Assembly (NCBI GenBank): GCA_018340805.1
Contig: JACMZG010001908.1
Span: 37,275,236-37,339,235 of the forward strand
Direction: 5' to 3'
Length of the DNA: 64,000 nt
From: Microvelia longipes
Taxonomy: Eukaryota; Arthropoda; Insecta; Hemiptera; Veliidae
Made by a program: the position numbers and the translations under genes. How positions within the stretch are numbered: the stretch's first letter is position 1; each line of letters opens with the position of its first letter. Of this stretch, positions 45,811 to 56,855 are shown piece by piece. The notes beneath the pieces were generated by a model that was not told the origin of the DNA, ran no database searches, and saw nothing but the letters and a program-made list of their open reading frames with translations.

Positions 45811-46032
45811 TAAGCAGCATCAAGCAAGGTCAGTACAAAGATAGGTGACCGCTGTAATAAAAAAAAATGCATTAGCAATCTGAAGACGAGCGAAGTAAGT
45901 CCGAAGACGTGTTGGAGCATAAATTTGGTAATTTTCATATTTTAAGGACGAGCGAAGCGAGTTCGAAGTAGGGAGGGGAGTGTAGCGAATCTGATGGGTT
46001 AAGGAAAGTTCCGATACCCCTTACCCGATTTT
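45811..46032 (-). repeat. R1 5' part
   Basis: The ACCTATCTTTG/GGTCAGT block, then two mini-hairpin motifs, including GGACGAGCGAAGCGAGTTC (45946-45964), and the CCTTACCCGATTTT end. Confidence 0.75.
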
Positions 46033-46090
46033 TTCCCTTCTGGAGTTAAAAGTAATAAATAAATAAATGTATTAATAAAATAGTTATTTA

Positions 46091-46270
46091 TGCAACAAGG
46101 GATGAAAGTAAGTTTTACAGCTCAAGTTTAAGTTTCGTCCTAAGGCAGCGCCGAAGGAGGAAACTTCATTAGCTCACGAGGTCGGAAGGCCGAGGGAGAT
46201 AAACTAGTTAGCTCCCGAGGCTTGCCGAGGGAGATAATACGAGAGCTGAAAACTTTCATCCCTTGTTGCA
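46091..46270. mobile_element. MITE with ~30-bp TIRs and TA duplication
   Basis: The left end TGCAACAAGGGATGAAAG has its inverse CTTTCATCCCTTGTTGCA at the right end, and inner AGCTC/GAGCT words extend the arms. TA flanks both sides (46089-46090, 46271-46272). The interior carries GCCGAAGG, GGTCGGAAGGCC and GGCTTGCCGAGG words and no open frame. The TA flank fits the Tc1/mariner group. Confidence 0.75.
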
Positions 46271-46272
46271 TA

Positions 46273-47258
46273 TTAAATTTTATCTACGACTAGAAAACTA
46301 ATGCTAACAACTATGAATTTATTCTTCAGCTCCTTAATTGTTATTGTGTTAGTTTAGTTTATTCTTACCAATTCAACCAAACCAAGTCAATTACTCTGAT
46401 GAAGAGAGAATAAAGCCACTATCTTCACATTATTTTATTGTAAGCTGTCAATAGAATAATGTGTAAAACTATATTTGTAATTTAAACATTATCGTGTGTA
46501 CATTCTACCCGTAGTACCAACATAACACCGAAAAAAATCCTAAATATTTCCTAAAATTCCTAAAAATTTTACTAAAGTAGAACTTACAATACAAGGAGTA
46601 GATAAATGTAGTTTTCCTTACAAAAAAAGCATTTTTCTTTTAAGGAACTTACAACAAGCCATAAAATTAGCGGAATCGATTTCCCCCACTACCCCTTAAC
46701 TTCCGTTATCCGAAAAACCTCGTCATTTTCTTTGAAAAATTTAAAGGCTATAAAGGGCATAAAATAGAGATAAAATATTCCTTTGAAATAAATACATCTA
46801 TTATTTTATAACATTTTTAAATACATAGAGACCCAGTAACTGGAGGAGGTATATGTTTGACACAGAAGTACAAGGTGTATAGACAGATTGATTTATATCC
46901 AAAAGATCTGGCATATCTTAAAACAAAAACTAACTCTTAACAAGACATTAGACAAATTAAATAAACAAACAGTCATTTAGTCTTCTTCCTCAGTTTTACA
47001 ACGAAATCAATATGGTACTAAACAAATAAAGACACAAAGTTAAACAATGTATAACATAGTTTATCTTAAAAAGTTTATCTTGGAAAAAGAGTCAAAATAT
47101 AAATGATAATAATTAAGAAGTTTGTAAAGAAACATGTTTCAAAAGCTAAAGAACTGTAATGTAGTAAATTATTTTAATTTGAAATTAAATACAGCCTAAG
47201 TGTGTTTTTCACGTAAATACAAGTACCAACATTTAAAAAATTTAAAAAAAACCATATA

Positions 47259-47260
<2 letters not shown>
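46273..47260. other. AT-rich DNA without recognisable features
   Basis: Nothing supportable. Confidence 0.5.

Positions 47261-47321
<61 letters not shown>
47261..47321. repeat. (TA)n microsatellite
   Basis: TA dinucleotides with one phase break. A second, shorter tract lies at 47472-47510. Confidence 0.93.
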
Positions 47322-47327
<6 letters not shown>

Positions 47328-47478
47328 CTCAGTCATCGGGACTTCCAATCTAACCTGACCGAAGAAGACATACGTCGAAAATTCTCAAAACCCTCTAAAT
47401 CTCTTCGTTACACCTCCTGTAAGTTATTATTATATAAATGATAGTTATGTTTCTGTAGATTTTCCTTTGTAATATATA

Positions 47479-47510
<32 letters not shown>

Positions 47511-47539
47511 CCTCTGCAGGTCTTGAATTAAATGACCTC

Positions 47540-48095
47540 CTAAGGAATTAATGTTACTTGCACAAACCAATGCGGGGTTGGATTTCGTCCGAGACAAGTC
47601 TAGGTCCACGTTTCTGTTGTCTTGAGGTCTTGTAAAGACTTAATTCTGGGGACCGGTGAAGAGTTTGAAAGTTACTAAACCTTAAAACTGAGGACTCTAA
47701 AAGCGGAGAATCGGATTCAGCGGTGTCTGTGGTCCTACGATTAGCATAGAGGTGATTAGAAATGCTGTATTCGATTCTTCTTCGGAACTTCGGCTTTAAG
47801 GTTAGTGCTATTGGAATAGGTTTATGCATACTAACTTCAGGGTTCCTTGCGCTGTACCGGACTACACAGAGAAGTGAGAACTAGAGGAACTGGTGAGGTT
47901 AGGAAAAACAAGTAGCTGGTTCAATAGATGAAACTAATACGATAAGAGTAGCTATTAAAACTGGAGAATGTGAACTAGACAAACTTAACACACAGATGCT
48001 GTCTGAGAGTAAGGGGGGGAGGGGGGTTGAAGTACCGAGATCTTCCCTGGTACCGGAAAGGGTTAAAGGCGCAAAAGGCCTTTTATAAATCAAAA
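47540..48095. other. Higher-complexity segment of unknown nature
   Basis: This stretch has balanced composition and almost no homopolymers, unlike its flanks. Minus-strand frames of 91 and 64 residues cover it (47554-47829, 47899-48093). The first starts MHKPIPIALTLKPKFRRR and is basic, without a recognised domain. It could be an exon, an LTR or leader fragment, or part of an unlisted repeat. I cannot decide. Confidence 0.3.
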
Positions 48096-48534
48096 AATTT
48101 ACATTGGACCTTGAATTGTGAAAATAAAATTAATATATCAGTTTTATCAACGATTTTTTATTTTTTGAGTAGAATTAGGGCCATTTAAATATTAGTACCT
48201 TTCCTCATCTTATCCCAATAACCATAAGCGCCTTTAATTTGTGCGTTGACAAGACACTGAACGTAATTAACAGCGTAAAATATCATTACTTGCGACTGAG
48301 TAAGACTTATTCAATTCAATTTAATTCAATTTTATTAGTTCATTATACAATTGTACATTGTGTAAACATAGTCAATAATTAATATAAATAAAGCAAAAAA
48401 TACATTCATAATCCAACATATTATATAAAATAGATAAAAGAAAACACTTATTCTAATGATAATAATCTGCATCATGTTAAAGTTTACTGTGACATAAATT
48501 ATTAACATAGTAGTAGTAATAAGAAATAAAAACC
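48096..48534. other. AT-rich DNA without recognisable features
   Basis: Nothing supportable. Confidence 0.5.
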
Positions 48535-48708
48535 ACATCGTGAATAATTCTTGCGACTAGCAATTTGTCGTATTTATATTTTAATTTTAACTACTGTTGT
48601 AGCTTCAAAAACGTTAATTAAATTAAGTTACTCAAACTTAATTAATGTTTTTGAAGCCGCACTTAGCGCTTAGAGCGGAAAAAATACGACAAGAATTATT
48701 CACGATGT
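48535..48708. mobile_element. Inverted-repeat element, 174 bp
   Basis: Outer arms ACATCGTGAATAATTCTTG and the exact inverse at the right end, with GTCGTATTT / AAATACGAC nested inside. An inner pair GCTTCAAAAACGTTAATTAA / TTAATTAATGTTTTTGAAGC is near the centre. It looks like a small MITE. No clear target-site duplication was found. Confidence 0.75.
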
Positions 48709-49740
48709 ATACAACCAAAGTATAACTTACAATTAATAAGTAATAAGATAATGATTAATACAGTGAAGTAATAGTTTTAAGTGTAATATTATCATGTTAC
48801 ATAGAATTACCCCTTCAGTGGACATCACTAGAAACAAAACTTAGCTATAATTACTTATTTTCTAGTTCCTCTACTCAATTATTTACAACTGGAAAAAATT
48901 GCTTTTTTAAAACCCATTTATAATGACCTTTGTAATTTTATTTAATTATTAATAAATATTGAAAAACGATCAATAAAAGTATATTTTAAACGGCGGAAAC
49001 TTTAAAAATTCATTATTAAAGGTGGATTTTAAATTGATTAGTTATAATATAATATAATAAAAAACTTTATTGGTATGGCTTCTATAGTAAAAATTACTAA
49101 TTAATTTCACTTCATAGTAATTCTAAAATAAATTAATTTATAGGCAATACAAGACAAAAATGCATATAAAATCCAGTAACAGTAAAAGTATTAAAATACA
49201 GTTACTTTTTATATTAACCCAAAGATGTGTGTAAAAAATATTAGGAACTTTTTTTTTTTATTTAATTAAATGTTGGTGTGCCGTCTTTATGAAGATACAA
49301 AGCTATTTAATACCCACATAACAAATAGTAAGTATGTGATACCCAATATTTACATCCTACTTCTACGCTTTAACTGGTATACTACATTAAAGATATACAT
49401 ACATACACACACACAGACACACATATAACAAAAGTGGAGGAAAAGAGGTTTGAAAATAGCATTTTTGACAATATCTTACCTTCTCACCTTCTTATCTCAT
49501 AAAATCTCAAATTCGACATTCCTAAGCTGAACGCGGAGCTTACAAAACTAAGCTAGCGAATGGTACTTTTATACATTAACGCACCTACTGCCTAAACTAC
49601 TGAACGGATTTTGATGTGTGAGGACTTTTTAATTTCGTCTTATTTTAGTCCAAAAAATAGAGAAATTAACTTTTCTGTCCCGCCAAGTCAAGTCCGTATT
49701 GGGTGGAGACGGTCATAGGCGTTTCAAAGTGAAGTTGCTA
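48709..49740. other. AT-rich DNA without a supported gene
   Basis: The phrase CTACTGAACGGATTTTGATG (49600-49619) resembles a common animal repeat end, but I cannot delimit an element. Confidence 0.4.
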
Positions 49741-50125
49741 GGTTGGCAATAGTTCAGGGCCCTACATTGAGAGGCAATCATCAGCTTCTTCTCCTTGGCG
49801 GAGTGCCAGAAGAACGAATCACCTTTAGAGGTTGTGTTTGCAAGGGTATATAGGGTATAGTGCCAGATTTTATCGTACCCTTATCGTTTCATTTATTCAT
49901 TCATTTCTTTTGTAAACTCCTAGATGTACGCATGCAAGTAAAACTGCCGCAATTATGACAAGTGCTAAAATTTGTTATGATTAATCTCCACGAACACCTG
50001 AATTGTATAATATCTCAAAATATAGCAAAAGAAGATATAAAACTCGTTTACACCACTGGCTTGTCAAGAAGAAGAAGCTGATGATTGCCTCTCAATGTAA
50101 ATAAAGCTCTTAACTATTGCCAAGG
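49741..50125. mobile_element. Element with long imperfect TIRs
   Basis: The left arm starts GTTGGCAATAGTT and contains ACATTGAGAGGCAATCATCA, then GCTTCTTCT. The right arm is the inverse, ending AACTATTGCCAAGG. The inner 28 bp are near perfect. The interior (about 275 bp) has no open frame. A non-autonomous DNA transposon is likely. Confidence 0.75.
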
Positions 50126-50177
50126 AAGTAATTATTGGAAGGGATTAAGCTGTTTTTTAAGGAGGAGACTCACCGAT

Positions 50178-50205
50178 CATTATATATATATATATATATA
50201 TATAG
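50178..50205. repeat. (TA)n microsatellite
   Basis: Short TA tract. Confidence 0.9.
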
Positions 50206-50903
50206 ATAAAACACAATACATGTCATTTATACCAACGGAATAAATAAGGACAATTAAAAATTTATTTTACTATTTTAATTTCAAAGTCTGATAATATTAA
50301 AATGTAAATACAGGGTAGTGTCAAGAAAAGAAACTCTGATATCTTTCCTTCATTATTGGTTTACAAATTAATGATTTACAAAAGCGTATTGAATTCCTAG
50401 ATTAAGTAAATAATTCATAATTTATATATGCAACATACTACTCTTTAGTTTTCTATACTAATAAACATATTTAAACTGCTTTTGTTGGAACCTTTAGCTA
50501 TTCTTATTTACCATTCTTTCATATTTTCTTAAATAAATAATCAAAGTACAATGAATGGCTTGCAACTTAAATCCTATGAAAAGCAAATATTTAACAAATA
50601 ATGGTCTGATGTGTACACAAGTGAGGTATTCTTTATAGGAATAATTCCAACTGGTCGTAATGCTTGTCTTCTTAACTTCATGAATAGTAAAGAAGACTTT
50701 TACAGACCTACATAACGAAGATTTATAAAAGAAATAGGAGCGATGGAGACTGCATATAGAACGCATTTGAGTATGAAATAGCAGCTTTATTGCCTTCTAT
50801 AAGTGATATTTCGCAAAATAGCGGTAATGCTTAAGAAAACAAGCAATGTAAGAGCAACTCAAGTTAAATAATCAAATTAATAAAAGAATCCAAATTTACT
50901 TTA
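50206..50903. other. AT-rich DNA without recognisable features
   Basis: A 90-residue minus-strand frame (50494-50766) has no recognisable feature. Confidence 0.45.
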
Positions 50904-51457
50904 TTTTTACTTTTCCTTTATTTATACCGTAGGCATATGAGTACCATTTATTATGAGAACAATAATGATTATTATTATTATATAGGAAAATTATTGTGTT
51001 TGCAAACAAAATCCAAAACCAGGATTTCACCTGAATTATCCGTTTCAGGTGTATTAAAGACCTCCTTGGTGATTTTCACCAAGTTATCACTTGTCTTCTG
51101 TTATCACAGTTTCTTCTATTGTATTTATACTAAAACTGAAACTTGAAGCAAAAATCAATCTGAATGTGAAATTGTGCCATCTAGAAAATAATATTTTTTA
51201 AGACGTTATTAACTTGCAATTATGAACTAACTAAAAATTTGAAAATTCATAAAACACGGAAAATAATTCGATTGGTTTGAGATTTGACTTGCATGTAGCT
51301 ATATATAAGAACAACATATATGCTAAGTTTCATCTCATCATCACTATCGTCGATTTTCATTAAGTGAATTAATGAATAAATTGAAATTCGTTTTCAAGTT
51401 TATCTCTTTCGTCATCAATAACTATACTATTAGTTTATTATATATATATATATATAT

Positions 51458-51514
<57 letters not shown>

Positions 51515-51775
51515 CTATATACACTAGTTTTGTTTCTACGGTATAACTGTGTAGTTGGATCTTTAAAGTTAATCAGCGTCGAGCGAGTTCAGTGCCTAGA
51601 TGGGTTCCTGCAATTATTAAAACAAATTTATTTACAATTTTAGGACGAGCGAAACGAGTCCGTAGATGTGTTGTAGTATACAAATTTGGAGGTTTTTATA
51701 TTCTGAGGACGAGCAAAGTGAGTCCAAAGTAGAGAGGATGAGAGTAGCGAGTCCGAAATTTGAGGAATAGTTTCG
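50904..51775 (-). repeat. R1 copy with TA expansion
   Basis: TTTACTTTTCCTTTATTTA start, CCAGGATTTCACCTGAATT and CCGTTTCAGGTG blocks, and hairpin motifs near 51643 and 51708. A TA tract (51438-51511) sits inside, and a short ATT-rich insert lies near 50940-50980. Confidence 0.8.
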
Positions 51776-51789
51776 AACTGTAGTGTGTG

Positions 51790-51809
51790 AAGGAACTGTG
51801 TAGTTCCTT
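51790..51809. repeat. Perfect hairpin, 8-bp stem
   Basis: AAGGAACT, loop GTGT, AGTTCCTT. It lies at the R1 end where other copies have the GTACCTCGGAACTT leader. Confidence 0.7.
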
Positions 51810-51989
51810 GTACACAGTTTTTTTTATAACTTTGTTGAGCGTGGGGACATTAATGATTTCTTGTTGTACATATTTTTTACTGATCTAGGACTTTGTAGAT
51901 CTTAAAGGATAAAATAATCCAATTAAATATAAAATTTCGTTTATGTGGTTTTTTGGATCCCAAATTATAGGGGGGAATCTATATTTAAA

Positions 51990-52303
51990 AAGATCGGGTA
52001 CGGGGTACCTCGGAACTTTTTTTTATCTCAATCTCATCGGATTCGCTACGCTTATCCTCCCAACTTTGGACTTGTCGTCAAAATATACAATTCGACAAAT
52101 TTACACAGCAATACGTCTCCGGACTTGCTTTGCTGGTCCTCACATAGTAAATACATGCGTTTCATTCTCAGCGGTCAGCCATACAGAACTGACCACGCTC
52201 CATGTACCCTAACTTTTATGATGGTGACATCCCGGCTTTGGATTTCTTTGCAATCACAATATGTTTTCTACGTACATTCCTACGGTATTAATGAGGAAAA
52301 GTA
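51990..52303 (+). repeat. R1 copy with the middle deleted
   Basis: Full 5' end (ATCGGGTACGGGGTACCTCG) through the ACTGACCACGCTC block, then directly the last part (TGACATCCCGGCTTTGGATT ... ATGAGGAAAAGT). The two frames over it are repeat artefacts. Confidence 0.8.
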
Positions 52304-53335
52304 ATTAAGTATTATTAATCCTTCGTCTTTTATTATATCAACCTGTTTTCTTGGTATAATAATTCTAATAATTTAATTCTCTTTAATGAATGATATTTTT
52401 AAAGACGGAATAATCATAAATCACAACGTTGCTTATTTTATCAATACTAATTGAATTATGTATTTGAAAATGTAGTATGACGAATAAATATGAATTATTT
52501 TTGATAACCTAAGATGCCATTTACCAAATAAATAATGACAAGTCTACTTTAGTATATACATTGATTAACACCACACTCAATTAACATTATCTTTACGTTA
52601 CCACTGCACACACCTTTCACAAAAATTAATTTGGCCAGCAGAAGAAGTTTATTATAAGCAAGTAAAACGGTATCATTTTAGGAAAATGCGATACAGAACA
52701 TAGACTGATTTTCCCAACAGAAATTCGTCTAAAACAGATTTTCTCACTTGATAGTATAGAAATTTCAATAATCCACAAACGGAGTTTTCCTTCAATTCCC
52801 AAAAGATAAAGAAAATAGCAAGTAAAAAGGATCCGATAACTTATTAACTAGTCTCACATATAAAACCAAACAGTTGAGTGAAAAAAAGTATTCTTTTGAA
52901 CAGTAAGCCAGCGACTCCTTCAGACGTTTTTCTTAAGATATTCACAGCAAGGTTTTTGTGGGTAAAAAGACGTGTATGTTTAGAAGTCGAAAAAGATCCT
53001 TTTCTAAACACAAAGCCTGGCAAGCCCTTTGCAATGAGTAAATTATTTATTTTCTTAGCATAGCAAACTTCACCTTACACATATAGAAATTATTTATTTG
53101 TTAAAGCTCTTCCATTTTACAGAAAAACGTTCTTACAGTTAGAATTGGGAGTTAAGATTGATTTTTTCACTTAGATGTTAATACTTTAAACTTAATCATA
53201 AGAACTAATAAATAAATAATTTTTTAATAAAAAAAATGTTTTACAAATACTAAGTGTACCAAAATAGCTTGTTTCCTAGACTTTAAATTTTGAGTTCTAG
53301 GATAAACATAAATTAAGTAAATCTTCAAAAAAGGA
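52304..53335. other. AT-rich DNA without recognisable features
   Basis: A 61-residue plus frame (52878-53063) has a coding-like mix of residues but no start context, family or neighbours. Confidence 0.4.
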
Positions 53336-53642
53336 AAAATAAAAAGTTTCTTCACAGAAAACTGTTTATTTACTAATTACACAAATCGCTTTCGACCTAA
53401 CAAGAGGCCATCATCAGTGCCTGACAAACTAATAAGAAAATACAAAACTATAAAACTCAAAGAAAACAATAAAAATAAATATAAATTAATAAACAAATAT
53501 AAGATAGGTACAAAGATAATTAAAAAAATAGATAAAAAAAATACCGCTGACACAAATTAAATGATAGCCTCGTGTTAGGTCGAAAGCGCTTTGCGTAATT
53601 TGTCAATAAACAAAGTTTTCTGTAGAGAGACTCTTATTTTTC
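53336..53642. mobile_element. Inverted element ending in hammerhead-like motifs
   Basis: The left arm (53336-53425) and right arm (53561-53642) are imperfect inverse copies. Each holds, pointing outward, the TTAGGTCGAAAGC part of a hammerhead-like motif and the tail ACAGAAAACT / AGTTTTCTGT. The left motif (minus, 53388-53417) has the full CTGATGA. The right one has lost CTG but has a palindromic AAAGCGCTTT. It matches the repeat 3' end at 34086-34165, so it may be two such ends joined tail to tail. Confidence 0.6.
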
Positions 53643-53689
53643 TTTTCTTTTTTAAATTTTAAGTCTGTAAACAATATTTTAGTTTCTTA

Positions 53690-54712
53690 TATCCAAGAAA
53701 AATATGGTGTTCACCCTGAAAATCCGGAAGTCGAGCCTCCGAGGTTTTATAATAATTATCCGTTTCATGCAATTTATGTCGTTCTCAGTGGGTTTAATCA
53801 TGATTTTTGCCTATCTATGTCACGCTTAACTCCCGCTGAGTTAACGGTAGAGAGTAGAAACTTGGCACAATAACTAAGCATATAATGTAATTGTGCTGCT
53901 TGAAAAATTAATATTTTTTACCACATAACCTATTTTGCTAAGTTAATTTCGCCGATCGAGTTAAAATTTGAAACCCATGTACATATATGGTAAATCGAGC
54001 CCCTAATTTTAATGTAATATCGATCGCCATTTCAAAAATATTGACTTTTGAACATTCAAAATTTGACAGCCTATAAATTTTAATTTTCAAACTGTTTTGG
54101 GACGCACATCATATTATCAGAAACATTTAATTGTATAAATTCGATACCTAATTAAAATTTATCTTTTAAATTATTGGAATAAAAATGTATGTATTAGAGT
54201 CAGACTTTACATTAAAAAGTTTGTTTACGTACAAGTCTCAAAATTAAGACATTTTACCGCTAAAAATTCAAATCACCAAAACATTTAATATGATAATGAA
54301 TTATATTTCTATCATGAGTATAAAGATTTATAGGAATTTATCTTAGGCTGAATTTTCAAAGCTTTCGTAAACACTTTGACTGTTAACTTAAAGTTAATTT
54401 AATTAACCAAAAGTTGATTTAACCGCTAGTCTAAGCTCTAGCGTAAGGATAAATTGATCACCATAAGCTTAGGGTAATCATGACATTCTGAGGACAAGCG
54501 AAACAAGTCGAAAGTCATAACACCCTAGACATTATGGTCATAACCTTATTCTGAGGTCGAGCGTAGACCAAAATATCACTATCATGAGCTTCGTGGGATC
54601 AATTTTATACCATTTATGCTTTGGATTATCATGACATTCTGAGTACCTGGTAAACGAGTTCTCAGCAGTGAGGGAAAGTACTGAAGTACCCGATTTTTAA
54701 AAAATTTAATAT
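53690..54712 (-). repeat. R1b copy, about 1 kb
   Basis: On the plus strand it starts with CCAAGAAAAATATGGTGTTC, contains TATCCGTTTCATGC and GACAAGCGAAACAAGTC, and ends GGGAAAGTACTGAAGTACCC. The layout is R1-like with diverged sequence. Confidence 0.6.
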
Positions 54713-55613
54713 AACATACATTTTTTGTTTATGAAAAAATAAATAGTCATGCATTTCGCGCAGACATCCCTATTGCAGTTCAGATTATTTATAATTTTAT
54801 TAATTTTATTAAAATATCCATTTTTACATAAAATCGTTTAAAAGATAAGTTTTAATATTATTCTTTCTATTATACGTTAGAGAACGCGTTGACAAAAGAA
54901 GAAATTATAGCTACGTTTGTAGCTTATTTTTCTAACGTAGATATAGATAGGAAAGAAATAAATTAGTCCAATCTATCCACCCACAAAGCAGTTTTATCAA
55001 TTTTCTATTCAATTATCAATAATAATTTCTTATACAATTCTTTAACTTTTCTATCGTATTATTATTTATTCCAATTCTTTCATCTCATAAATAATAAAAT
55101 AAGAATTATTATATATTTTTGCCACCTTGCCTGTCAGAAAAAGGTTTTATTATTAATTTATATTATTAAATTATTCAGAAAATAAGGTGAGAAAAATAGA
55201 ACCTTTATATAATAATAAAAATCGACGGCTGAATTTGTCGAACGTTTGATTGGCTCTCATACCATTTTATATAACGTAGCGAAATAAAATATAAATAATT
55301 CATGAAAAACAAAAAGAAGCAAAAATAATCTAATAGAATATTCTGTTTCTTAACAAAATTATAAGGAAGTATTAAGGTAAAAATTTTACACTCTTTATTC
55401 TTTATTAAATTTATAATTTATTGTTAAATTGTATTCTAATAAATAATGCATTAATTTAGATAATGTATCAATAAAAATACCCAGTGTAAATGATTAACAA
55501 ACAAAAATTAAAAGAATTTCATATATTAATAAAAATTATTCAATGAGGGTATTAGGTAGTATACTTAATAGATTAGGAATATCAATTCTTAAAACACAGT
55601 ACATTATTAAATA
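54713..55613. other. AT-rich DNA without recognisable features
   Basis: Nothing supportable. Confidence 0.5.
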
Positions 55614-55910
55614 AATTCTGGGGGGAAGGTCGGCAAGCCGGGCGAATTTTCTTTTAAATAAATGGTTTCTTTCTTAATAATCGTTTAAGTTTTTAGTATA
55701 CCGAAATCTTAAACGATTGATAAAATTTTAAGTTATAAATATGCTTTATAAGTATAAGTTAAAGTGCTTTATAAGTATAAGTTGCTATATATTTATAAGT
55801 TATAAATATGCTTTATAACATAAATAATTCTGGCGCGGTGGTCCGCATGTCGGGCGAATTTCCTTTGGGATGCTTATGTTTTCGTGCTTAACAACAATCC
55901 TGGTTTAAAT
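55614..55910 (+). mobile_element. Two R2 left-arm fragments in tandem
   Basis: The first starts AAATTCTGGGGGGAAGGTCG (55614) and the second AATTCTGGCGCGGTGGTCCG (about 55824). Between them a TTATAAGTATAAGTT word is repeated. Confidence 0.65.
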
Positions 55911-55939
55911 GATATTTTATAGTTTTTTCATTATCTGTA

Positions 55940-56345
55940 AAAACCGGTTTCATTAGATTCAGCGCCCAAAATACATAGAAAACAACACCCTACTCAAAAT
56001 TTATTTTTTATCGACCTAAATTTTGGTTTCCTGTAATTTACAATGGTTTTTTCGACTTTCTGGTCACTTATAGTGGTTGTATCGTCTTCGGACTGGTTTC
56101 ATTTGATTCAGCGTCTCAAAAACATAAATATTGGCGAAAAATATTAACTCCGAATTTTGCCGACTCAGCAAACCGGGTTAATGACGTAACAAAAACCTGG
56201 TTTACAATAGGGTACGTGTTCCCTATTTATCAACCTTGCTGAAGGTTGATTTTTGTACCAAGTTTGATTAAAAAATATTAATCCGTTCAAAATATAGAGT
56301 GTATAGAGCGAAATATACAAGAAAGTGTCTAGAAATACATACACA
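55940..56345 (-). mobile_element. R3 copy
   Basis: It matches 62195-62500 in inverse orientation: GATTCAGCGCCCAAAATACA, CTTCGGACTGGTTTCATTTG, CAGCAAACCGGGTTAATGAC and AAGAAAGTGTCTAGAAATAC. It ends in a short CA tract where the 62 kb copy abuts a TA tract. Confidence 0.7.
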
Positions 56346-56639
56346 CACACACATTTTCTCATTTGATGTATCTTATTATAGCAGTGGTTGCTATGGATAC
56401 TTATAAATATAATGTATTATTAATGAGACTTTTGATTATACGTGTATTTATGTTTTCTCAAAACTTGCGTTTAAGTTATTAATATAGCTTAATTATTTAT
56501 TTGCCACGAAGGCATCCCTCCAACATATCTGACACTAACAGAATTAGGCGGTAGTTTATACAATCACTTTTTTATCATTTTTGAGTATTAATTTACTGTA
56601 ATTCTTGATGACTTAGCAAATTAGGTTATCCTAATATGA

Positions 56640-56855
56640 TATATATGAATAAGAAAAATATAAGTGTAAATGATACGTGCACAGTCAAACAGACACACCG
56701 CATGATGAAAACCACTGACAAAGTCATAATAAAACCAAAGAAAATGCCTAGAACTGATAATTATGATGAAACCTTAGTTCCGGAATTTTAGAGTGAAAAC
56801 ACGATAATTTCCCTTATGCCTCCCCTAATAGGTATAAAGAAAAGTAAAAAAATCT
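56640..56855 (+). repeat. R1b 3' part
   Basis: GTCAAACAGACACACC, GATGAAAACCACTGACAAAG, CTAGAACTGATAATTATGAT and the terminal AAAGAAAAGTAAAAA block. Confidence 0.55.

Noticed and set aside
46400..46430. CTGATGAAGAGAGAATAAAG as a ribozyme core
   Set aside because: No pairing partners and no GAAA after a stem.
49770..50100. TCATCAG/CTGATGA words in the TIRs as hammerhead cores
   Set aside because: They are simply the inverted ends of the element, and no GAAA or stem II follows.
51943..52304. Two overlapping plus-strand frames of 89 and 119 residues
   Set aside because: They lie almost wholly inside an R1 repeat, and the same sequence is stopped in other R1 copies.
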